From Sphagnum compactum (lineage: Eukaryota > Bryophyta > Sphagnopsida > Sphagnales): a DNA stretch of 64,000 bases. Position numbers and translations under genes: made by a program. The notes under the pieces were generated by a model, which saw only the letters and a list, made by a program, of their open reading frames with translations, did not search any database and was not told the DNA's origin. Positions 25,260 through 34,680 of this stretch are shown here, piece after piece. Each line of letters starts with the position of its first letter. Within the stretch, counting starts at the first letter, position 1. The stretch is taken from assembly GCA_965153455.1 (NCBI GenBank), contig OZ234497.1, positions 4,898,001-4,962,000 on the forward strand. The letters are read 5' to 3'.

Positions 25260-25630
25260 TTTTTTTAATTGGAAAAATAGGAGCTTATTTGACTATATAT
25301 ATATATGGCAAATTGTGAACTATTTGATTAGTCAAATTTTTTGCTTAAATCTAAATCATTTTTTTGGATTATAAATTCATCTTAGGTAGGTAGATAGTAA
25401 ATAGGTCTAAATAGGTTGTAAAAAGGCAAATAAGTAAGTAGGTGGTAGTTTAGTTTAACCTATTTAACCTAACTTACTTTATCATGTTAGTCTATCCTAC
25501 TTAATTACTTTAATCTTTTAAGCATGCACATAAGTTACAAGTATAAAGAAGCAAATTCATCGCCTCAATAATGATAAACCAAATCCTTACCAATGAATTA
25601 CACCACAAAAAAATGATTTGAATACTTTTA
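25260..25630 (-). repeat. tRNA-like SINE family, copy E (inverted)
   Basis: Read on the minus strand: GTGGTGTAATTCATTGGTAA, then a TTATCATTATTGAGGCGATG block, ACTTGTAACTTATGTGCATG, the TAGGTTAAA/TAAGT arm, a CCTACTTAC arm and an AT-rich tail ending in a TTTGACTA block like that of copy B. This opposite-strand copy supports a mobile family over local duplication. Confidence 0.5.
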
Positions 25631-25639
25631 AGATTTTTA

Positions 25640-26847
25640 TTTCACATGTTTATTTACATATGTAAGTAAGAAGGTTAGGTAATTAGTAATCAAGTTAGAA
25701 ATAGGTTAGTAGGTAGATATAGGTCTATAATTAAATAGATAGACTTAGGTATAAAGTACATAAACCTAAGTAGATTTAGGCCTAGGTAGGTAAGTGAACC
25801 TACATATAAAATATGTAGACTTAGGTAACCCTAGGCTACATACTCAGCCTAGGTAATAGTTAGGTAAAGATGTAAGCCTAAATAAATAAATGGGCTAAAG
25901 CTACCTACCTACTTACCTACTTAACTTAAGTATTGACACCTACCTTTACTCAACTAGTAAAATGGCAAAAGAAGTGGAAACTACAATCTAATTGCCCAAA
26001 AAATCCATGAATTTAATCTAATTGGTTAGAACCTTTATAATCAAAAACTACAAAGCAATCACAAAACACATAAATTTCATAAATTATGACAAAACATATA
26101 TTTTAATGAAGGAATGCTTTCTTACAATATTGAAACATTTGATAAGTTATTTGGATCATTCATTCATCAATGTTTTGTTGTGTTTTGGTTTTCATTAATC
26201 TTTTATACAACAATGTTAAAAAGGAATAGGTAGTTGTGGGTGCCCTATTTTCTTCCATGTAATTTTCAACAACTGTAATATACACATAATATGGAAAAGT
26301 CACATGTTCCTTGCAAGTGCTAAAGGCCTTTCCCATCATTTATGATCATTAAAAAGTTTTCCATGGATCAATCAAGAACTTGGTCACATGAATGGAGGTA
26401 TAAAAGCATGAATAAAACTTTCTAAATTCATTACATGAAATTCAGGCTTCACATGCATGAATGTATTAGTTAATTAAAAAATTATTAATAGTTTTTAACA
26501 ATTATTCTTAGTTAAATTCATATTGCTTTACTAGCCTTGCTAGTTTTTTTTCATACATAAATTGTATTATGTCTATTAGTTTTGCTCTTGAATTTGTCCA
26601 TGCTTCGATGAACTCACAAATTATCTTTTTCTTTTCCATTGCATTCAATCACTTGTACTCATTTTCCCTCTTATATCTCAAATTTGGAGCTTGATATCAT
26701 TGAAAGATGCAATGTGAATTCAATGCAAAAAAGAATCAAAATCAAATTGAGAAAAGAAAAAAGGGAGAAAATGAAATATTGGTTCGTTATGTGACCCATT
26801 GGCTTGCAACTTGCCATTGGTTAAAAGTAAATTTTACATATGAAAAT
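25640..26847. other. Intergenic DNA with TAGG/CCTA-rich part
   Basis: 25640-25940 continues the degenerate TAGG/CCTA sequence. The rest is AT-rich with no gene recognised. Confidence 0.5.
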
Positions 26848-28060
26848 AAAGGCCCAAGATTTTACAAGTAGATACAATAAAATATCATATCTATACCCAA
26901 AACTTCCATAAAACAAAATCAATTGGAAGCTAAGCCCAAAAAAAACCCCACTTGCAACTATAAAGGTGAAAGAAATGGAGAGGAAAAAGAAAAAGAAAAA
27001 CCTGGACTCTTACCAAACCATGTGCTTTTGAATAAAAGATGAAGAAAATAATGAAACAAGGAATGGGGAACCTGGGAACATGGGAACATGAATTGGGGAA
27101 CATGGGAAGGAACGAGAAGTGAACAGTAATGGGAAAAAAAAACGCCAAAGATTTTGGAAGGCAGATACAATGAGACAAAAGATCACATCTTTTGAACCAA
27201 AGTTTTCATCCAAAATGATCAAAAGAACCTAAAATTTCATCCGAAATCCCCTATGAGACAACCTAGGAAGCTAAAGCCCAAAACAACCCCAACCATAAAG
27301 GGGAAAGAAATGGAGAGGAAAAAGAAAAGAGAAAACGTAGACTCTTGCCAAATTATTGGCTTGGATAAAAGATAAGTAAAAAGAACAAAACAAGGGAACA
27401 TGAATTGGGGAACTAAGTGAACATGGGAACTAGGGAGAGAATGAGAAGGGAATGGGAATGGAATTAAAGGCCCAAGATTTTACAAAGAAGATACAATGGG
27501 AACCAAAAAATACCACATCCATACCAAAATTTCCATTCAAAATAATCCACATACATTCAAATTTCATCCAAAAATCCTATTTAAAAACCAACCTCGGACG
27601 CTAAAGCCCAGAGCGAACCCGAACCCAGTGTTTTTTTTTATGGGTCAATTTTGTTATGTAGCCAAAATGGCGATGATCCAAATGAAGATTTAGCCAGATT
27701 TGGCTACTACAAGCTAAATATGAAGTCAGAATTTTTTAAAACATCTTTCTTTATTTCTGGCTACATACATGTATAAACAATGCAGTTGATTTTAGAACTT
27801 CAAATTTTTAATATAGCTTTTTGGCTATTTATAGCCACCAAAAAAAAAGGGGGGTGCCCCAACCACAAAAGGTAAAAGAAATGGAGAGGAAAAAGAAAAG
27901 GAAAAACCTAGACTCTTAACCGAACCACGTGCGTGAATAAAAAGATAAATTACAAAAAAGAAACAGAAAACGGAGAACAAGGGAACCTGATCAGGGGAAC
28001 TGGGAACAAGGGAACGAGAAAGAGAGAACATGAGAACAAGGGAGAGAACGGGAAGGGAAC
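26848..28060 (+). repeat. Three-fold direct repeat upstream of H1 gene 2
   Basis: Three diverged units of about 300-330 bp begin near 26848, 27141 and 27466. Each has an AAGATTTT..GATACAAT start, a middle with AAGCTAA..GCCCA, then GAAATGGAGAGGAAAAAGAA and a purine-rich end with repeated GGGAACATG-like words. The third unit is interrupted by about 228 bp (27628-27855) and resumes at about 27856, running into the GA-rich H1-2 leader. The array may supply or space promoter elements, but no regulatory function is shown. Confidence 0.7.
27628..27855 (+). mobile_element. Insertion within the third upstream unit
   Basis: The unit structure is interrupted by about 228 bp that starts with a T run and ends with an A run then GGGGGG. 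The insert carries GTAGCCAAAATGGC, AGATTTGGCTAC and TATTTATAGCC, related to the GCCAAATTTGGC-core repeats at 3.6, 11.8 and 12.5 kb. The T-run and A-run ends could be inverted termini. No target duplication could be established with certainty. Confidence 0.4.
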
Positions 28061-28727
28061 GGCAGTGCAGCAGGAGAGCAGACGAGAGAGCAGAGGAAGA
28101 GGGAGGGAGAGACGCGAGGTCCGCTGTTGTTTGTTGCGTATCTCCGCTTGGTTCCTTTTCTTCTTCTTGCTCTTTTCGCGCTCTCTGGACCCTTTTGTTG
28201 CTTGTCTTGGGTCTCTTGGCCTCTTCCTCTACGCTTTGCCTCGCTTGGGTCTTGCTCTAACTGTTGAATTTGCGCTTTACACTGTTGCAAACGCTTGTGT
28301 GTGGCTCTTGCACTCTCGGTGGTGTGTGTTTTGCTCCTTTCTTTTCCCCCCACCCCTGTCCCCCCTTCCCTTCGGACCCTAGGTGCTTGGAGTCCGCATT
28401 TTCAGCTCTTGGGGTTTCTTGTATCTGCAGTACCTCCGGCGTCTGTGACGGCTGTGGCGGTGTGTCAACTGGGAGATCCGTTTCTGCATTGCGAAGAAGA
28501 GAGAGAAGGGGCGCCGAGTTGTTTATTTTTTCCTTCGCGTGGGTATGTATGTAGTCCTTGATTTTTCTTCCCCTTCCTCCTTCACGCTCTTCTTGTTCTC
28601 GTTTCTGTGGCTTTTTCTCTGGTCTATGGTGTGTTGTTATTCTTTTCGGTACGTGAGAGGTTTTTGTATTTGTAAAGGAGGTTGTGTATGGAGAGGTTTT
28701 TTTTGTTTTATATTTGTGTTGCTCACC
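28061..28727 (+). promoter_or_regulatory. Promoter and 5' leader region of H1 gene 2
   Basis: GC content rises sharply over that of the flanks. A purine-rich part (to about 28115) gives way to pyrimidine-rich, CpG-containing sequence, as in front of H1 gene 1. Overlapping ORFs on both strands in this segment share no motifs with known proteins and are attributed to composition. The exact transcription start is not visible. Confidence 0.4.
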
Positions 28728-28775
28728 ATGGCTACTACAACTGATGATTCTCGTGCCGTATCTATCAGCAGTTGA
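28728..28775 (+). other. In-frame upstream ORF of H1 gene 2 (15 codons)
   Basis: An ATG in a strong context (CACCATGG) opens 15 codons reading MATTTDDSRAVSISS, then TGA. Its frame equals that of the main H1-2 ATG at 28809, with 11 sense codons between the stop and that ATG. It may down-regulate translation of the main ORF, or be the remnant of a longer N-terminal tail cut off by a nonsense change, since gene 1 has a longer acidic N-terminus. Confidence 0.5.
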
Positions 28776-28808
28776 GAGGGCGGTGGGTGGTATTGGAAAT
28801 CTGTTGCG

Positions 28809-29886
28809 ATGGCTGCTGACAAGCCCGAGAAATCCTCCAAAGAAAAGAAGGCGAAACTTACCAAGGAGAAGAAGAAACCCAAGACTACCAAGTCTGCCAG
28901 TGTGCCCCTGGCTCATCCCTCTTACCTGTTGGTATGTACCAACTTCTCCCTTCCATCTTTCTGCTTTTTGAAACCATGGGTTCTCTCAGCTTATGCATCT
29001 TCCTTCTCCTCTTCAAAATTGATTGATGCAACACAACCTTTGAAATTGGCTTTAGATTTACGCAGCAGAACAGACATGCAATGGTGGGATTGGTTGGTAT
29101 CTAACATGCATGCTGTGTTGGGTGCTGTTTTTTTTTTTTGGTGGGGGGTTTCTTTCTTTCTTTCTCTAGATGGTGAAGGATGCGATTGGGACTTTGAAGG
29201 AGCGAACAGGATCGAGCCAGTATGCGATTGCCAAGTATCTTGAGGACATTTACAAGACAGGGTTGCCTCCAAATTTCAAGAAGATTTTGTCAGTCCAGCT
29301 TCGGAACATGACAAAGCAGGGCAAGGTGTACAAGGTTAAGAACTCTTTTAAGCTTTCGGATGAACTCAAGAAGCCAACAAAAGCTCCCAAGCTGCCCACA
29401 ACAGCTGCTGCCGGGACGAAGGAGGTGACAAAGGAGGCGACCAAAGCTCCCAAGGCTACTACTACTACAACTACCAAAACAGCGAAGAAACCTGCAAAGT
29501 CCAGGCTGGCAAATGGAGCTGCTTCAACAAAATCTCCCAAGACAGTCACAGCTGCTAAGCCAGTGAAGACCACAAAAGTATCGAAGGTAGCCTCAAAACC
29601 AGACACAAAGTCACCCAAGTCTCCAAAAGCTGCTGTGAAGGTACGCAAGGCACCTGCTCCAGCAACCAAGAAAACTGAAGAGAAGGTTGCTCCTGCAAGA
29701 AAGGCTGCCTCATCTTCAGCAAGGAAACCTGCTGCTGTGAGAAAGACTCCTTCAAAGAAAGTTGCAACCCCAAAGAAGTTGACAAAATCAGTGAAAGCAG
29801 CAAAGCCCAAGCCAGCAAAAGTTGGAAAGCCTGGTAAAAGAAGCCAGACAGGGGGCCCATCTCCAGCAAAGAAAGCAAAGAAGTGA
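28809..29886 (+). CDS. H1: Linker histone H1, gene 2 (two coding exons)
   Basis: Paralogue of gene 1 with the same role in chromatin compaction. Coding exons are 28809-28931 and 29170-29886; the 238-bp intron lies at the same codon boundary (after Tyr-Leu-Leu, before Met-Val-Lys) and in the same phase as in gene 1. The product is 279 aa. The N-terminal tail is about 33 residues, shorter than in gene 1 and lacking its acidic part. The globular H15 domain is at about 34-106 (HPSYLL, KERTGSSQYAIAKYLE, LPPNF, GKVYKVKNSFKL). The Lys/Ala/Pro tail has TPKK and SPAKKAKK-like motifs. The start ATG lies in GCGATGGC. It is intact and probably expressed. The only oddity is the in-frame upstream ORF. Confidence 0.93.
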
Positions 29887-31739
29887 GGTACCGAAATGAA
29901 GCTTCTTGTTGAAATTATGCAAATGGTGTTTTTCAACACCACCATTTTTGACGAAATCTTTTATCATCCCAAAATGCAATAATTTCAAACCAAACTTGAG
30001 AGTTGCTTGCTGAGCGATTGAGAGTAGGGGGTTGTTGCATTGGGGTCATGGAAGGTTGGGATATTAAGGAATTTTATGGATCACATGATGTTTGTGGCAC
30101 AATTGCATTCTTGGTGGTCCTTGTGGCGACCTTGGAATCTGTCTTTTGGATATGTCCACAATCTCTTTGTGTTTTGAACTTGAGTTCATGGTATGGCTGT
30201 TGGGGTCACAGAATGCGGCAATTGTGATTGTGGTGGTGCAACATGCAACAAAACATTGACAACTTCTAATTACTGATGGCACCCTACCATTTTTGGGACC
30301 TAGGTGACACCTCTTTCCCTAGTTTCAAAAAGAAGCTTTTGTGTTCTCATTTTCAGTTTTGCATTTGGGTAGTTTTTTCTAGCTCTAAAGGTGAGAAACT
30401 GCTTCAAGAATCATGGAAACTGTATGACGTTGACAAAGAAGTAGTGAACATGACAATGGGGTGAGAGCTCTTGGTGGTTGTTAGCCCCATGTGGTGGCAT
30501 TCCAAGTTGCTACACATTTGTACCAATTCAAAAGGGTTTTGATGCATATCCATATTTCCATCTTGCTTCTTTTATTTCATCTCCAAGTGCTCGTGAACTC
30601 TTATCTTCATCATTCACAAAAACTCCAAAGAATGAGAGAGAAAATAGAAAAGTGTCTTGCTACAAACCTCAAGGGGTTTTTAGCATTCATGATTCAAGTT
30701 GTTCTACAAACTTGACATGTACTTTGTTCACAATGGAAAGTCATAACATGCCATTGCTCAACAATGTAGTAGTGGAGGGAATGGGATTCCAAACTTTCAG
30801 AGTGGGAATGCATTTGCAAGTGTTGGAATCCTCCTTTGGATTTTCACACATTTCCAACTCACCTCATCTTGGAATTGTGTTTGAACATGTCATGTTTTGG
30901 CATTGTTTTTTACTCTAATTGTTTGTCTTGCTCTAGCTTTAGTTGCAAGTCCAATTATGACAGTCTTTTCAAGTTAAAAAAATGCCAAATGACATCATTG
31001 ACATATTTATTAACATTATGGGATTTTGATTGAAGCCCCTATGTTTCTCCTCTTAGTTGAAGTCAAGCCTTCAACTTTGTAGTTAATTAGACTTAGCATT
31101 TGCTCATGCGAGACCAAGATAATTGCACCAAGTTGGATCAAGTTGTTGGTTTCTTTCCAACATTGGTAGAGGCTTATCTTAAGCACCATCAAACGGTGTT
31201 GAATAAATTTTCCATTGTTAGAATATGGAAAAAAGGTTATCATTTATCTAACTTTCGCAATTCTTTAAATTTAAAATGACCCTAAAAAAATGAAGGGTTG
31301 TCAAATGCATAATGTGATGGTAGCTTCAAGAATGTATTGTATCTTATCCAAATTGTCCCCTTATTTGGGGCTAAGGTCCTTCAAAGTTCAATAGTCACAT
31401 GAAAAACTTGCTAGAATGTTTTTTAAAAATAAACACATCAATTTTAAGGTGAGAAGATCAATAGGCTTGGTGCAAATCAAAGCCCCATTGCTAGTCATCT
31501 AACTGTAATCCCCAAAATCCTCAGCCAAATGGGTGTCCTATTGGAGAAAAATTTCGAGCATTTCTTATCATCTAATTATAAGAATAAAATCTTAAATTTG
31601 TTTGGTATATTGAATACAAGACCATTTGTCGACTAATATCTTGTACAATGATGGTGTTAAACATCCAATATGTTAACCTCATGAACACTAATCACAAATC
31701 AACATGGTGGTAGCCCTTATGGTTTGTTCAAACAACATA
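29887..31739. other. 3' region of H1 gene 2 and intergenic DNA
   Basis: Begins with the probable 3' UTR. Frames such as 30478-30918 (plus, 146 aa) and 31016-31243 (minus) have no recognisable domain. The part above 31 kb may belong to the decayed retroelement that follows, but no motif supports it. Confidence 0.4.
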
Positions 31740-32690
31740 TAACAAAATTTAACAAGAACAACCACCAAAAAAGGTTAATACGACCATCCACATTTGTAAG
31801 ATGACATGGCGCACAATTATTCATGTGATCCTTCCATGTCTAATCATTTCAACCCTTTAATAACATTTTAAAAAAATAAAACATTCCACACACATAAAAT
31901 AATATGTCTTGCAATCACATCCAAAATAGTTGATATTGTTTCTTATGTAGGTACACAAAATTTCCAAGTTCGAACCTATGAATTTGAGGCTAATAACCAC
32001 CACCACAAATTGTGACATATCAAAAAATATTTTGGTGTTGAACAATTGTAAAAAATTTCATAGTCATTGGCATCACATCTATGAATAAAATTTTTCTTTG
32101 TTCACATGCCTAAAACCACATTATAGGATCATCCGAACTCATTATTGCCATAACATCATGTCGAATGGAGGTTGGTAGTTTGCAGTCATGATTAAACGAT
32201 AAAAAATATGATGAGAATGATGGGGGCTTATTGATTGAACTTATCTCCCATGACCAACCATGGTAATTACAAGTTTTAATTTCTAGTATGACCTTTTTGG
32301 AGGCTATATTTGCATAATCCTCACTTCATTATCTTCACTATCTACTCAATTAACCTTAGGATGGTTTTGTGAAGTCGTCTGATGATTTATCAATGTCTAC
32401 ACACACAACTTTTCATATTCCCCACAAAATTTCCTATCTTGGTGAGTGAAAAGCTCAATTAGAACACCAAACTTTTTAAGCACTTTAACCAAAAATGCAT
32501 ATGTAGTTCCTTCATTACTATAATTTGGCAATGACATTAATTCTAACGACTTGGAAAAACGTTCAACCATGACCAAAACATATCGATCATGTTGAAATGT
32601 CGAATTTAATGGGCTTGCAAAAAACATATTCCATCAATAATTTAGCCCCATAATTGATAAGGGATGTACATTGAAGTGTATATGCATTAA
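31740..32690 (-). pseudogene. Ty3/gypsy integrase with C-terminal tail, decayed
   Basis: On the minus strand, 32627-32397 reads YVLVMVERFSKSLELMSLP, then a VLKKFGVLIELFTHQDRKF block. This is the integrase core around the first and second catalytic Asp; the usual form is F-x-K-x-x-E-L and T-D-Q-G-x-E-F, so the second Asp position looks changed (HQD). Downstream pieces in shifted frames resemble LPWLVMGDKFNQ, a GPY-like FELGNFVYLHKK and TWKDHMNNCAPCHLTNVDG, a tail characteristic of one plant gypsy group; Cys residues after it suggest the start of a PHD-like finger. Stops and frameshifts throughout; clearly a different lineage from the chromovirus at 20.5-22.3 kb. Confidence 0.6.
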
Positions 32691-33289
32691 ATGATGCTTG
32701 AACTTAATCATGTACTATACATTATGAAATAAATTACTGAACATGTAGTTGCATCCCTCATCACTAATAATGTGTTTGGAGCAAAGTATATGTCTATCAA
32801 ATCTCAAAATGATTCAACTCCTCATGAAAATGTCATACAAGACTTTCATGTTGTTTTGGGCGAGGTATTGTTTATACTCGTCTATCTATCCACACATGTA
32901 GTAGGGAATTACCTTCCCATTTGAATTGTTTGGTTCTATGCACAACACAATCTCATTCCTTGGGTGTTAATCAAATTCAAACTTCACGTACTTGCAAATA
33001 TGCAATAATCTATGAATCATCATGCATATATGGGCACCATTACTTTCTAGTTCTATTTCCCCCCACTAGAAGAAAAAGGTCATTATGTGACCAATGCATT
33101 TACAACTACTTATGACTATTTGATTTTTTGCAATTAAATTTTTGACCTCTACAACTAGTATGACATTATGTTAACATCAACAAAGTCACCTATGTCTAAC
33201 TTGCAGCTAGTCTGCTACTAAATTGGTTTACATCTATATATGGGTTAGATTTATCATCTAATAGTAACCATTTAAAGTCCCATTAGTCG
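32691..33289. other. Intergenic DNA, nothing recognised
   Basis: AT-rich with no supported gene. It may include the upstream part of the decayed retroelement to its left (minus-strand 5' side). Confidence 0.4.
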
Positions 33290-34680
33290 CAAACAAACTA
33301 ATGCTTAGTCATAATCAACATATGTTTATATACATCAATTATAATAATTATTTGATTTATGATTAAATTTAATATTCATAGTATTTTAATTGTAATAAAT
33401 ATTAATTAATATAAAATCATAATAATTTATTTATTCACACATTAATTATAATAGACACATAATTTATAATTCAGCTTAGTTATTCATATGTTTAATTTTT
33501 GATATTTTAAAAATTTAAAATATTAAAACTATATAAATAATTTAATGTAATTTTTATAATTGTAAAAATTACATTCCAATATACTAGAATATTTAAAATG
33601 TATTTACAATATATAATTTTTATTACTTCTAATTTTTTTAAAATAATTTTACTTAAAATTTAATAATAATAATAAATTATTTTACTTATTACTTATTACT
33701 TATATAAAACGAAAAATAATATTACAACAAAAATTTACACATTAATTAAAATGATAGTCCCTAATCATAAAAATAATTATTGTATTTACAACACTTATGT
33801 TTTATTAATAAAAAACAATTATATCCTAATTGAGAAGTTAATTTTTTATAATTAAGATTTTTATTTCAGAATTTTATAATAATCTTAAAACAATGAACAA
33901 AGTTGTTGTAATTACTGTATTTAAAAACAAACATACATTAAAATAATTGTATGTATTATTCATTATTTACTTATTTACAGTCAATTGTTTATATAAAAAC
34001 ATACTATCTTATATTAATAATTATTATTCTACAGTGACATAAATTATTCTAATTACTTAATTTATTTGTAAATTAAAATATTTAAATAAATAAATAAGTA
34101 TTATTATTCATAATTAGAAAATATTAATATATGTTCAATAGATTATTATATTCATAGTTATTAATTACCAATGGAAAAAAACATTTACTTGATCATAAAT
34201 TTTTTACAATAATAAATGTAATTATATAGTAATTATAGTACTTCAGTTAAAGTTACCTTTAAAATAAATAATTTGTGTTGGGATTTATTTTCTAATATCA
34301 AATATTATTTCATTATTTTGAATTTGAAAATAAATATTTATAATAGTTATTTTAAAGTATAATAATCAAATTATTTTACATTAATTATCTTATCTATAAT
34401 TCGACAAGATTTTTGAAAGTAAGGAAATATTTTTAAATATTTATGCTATTTATGTATTTATGAGTTATGGATTGACAAGTTGTGAATAACTAGATAGGTA
34501 GTTAGTTAAATATGAAAAAATTATTAGTGATCTAAATAGTTGATAATGAATACTTAATATTTATAGTGTAAAGTTTATATTTTAAATATATGTTAAATTT
34601 AATCATTATTAATTAAATGATTATCTAATTATCTAGTGAGCCATGTATTTGAATTGTTTAAAAATCTAAAAATTAAAAAA
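33290..34680. other. Extremely AT-rich block
   Basis: About 1.4 kb composed almost only of A and T, with TAAT, ATAATTAT and AATTATT words and very few G or C bases. It cannot encode a normal protein. Such blocks can serve as matrix attachment or fragile regions, but that is inference only. Confidence 0.8.

Noticed and set aside
28257-28916. 219-aa minus-strand frame over the H1-2 leader and first exon
   Set aside because: It overlaps the sense exon and is compositionally odd, with no motif.
29250-29945. 231-aa minus-strand frame over H1 gene 2, and a similar 152-aa frame over H1 gene 1 (10382-10840)
   Set aside because: Antisense of a Lys/Ala/Pro-rich tail naturally yields long Phe/Ala/Leu-rich frames; the sense strand has the H15 domain.
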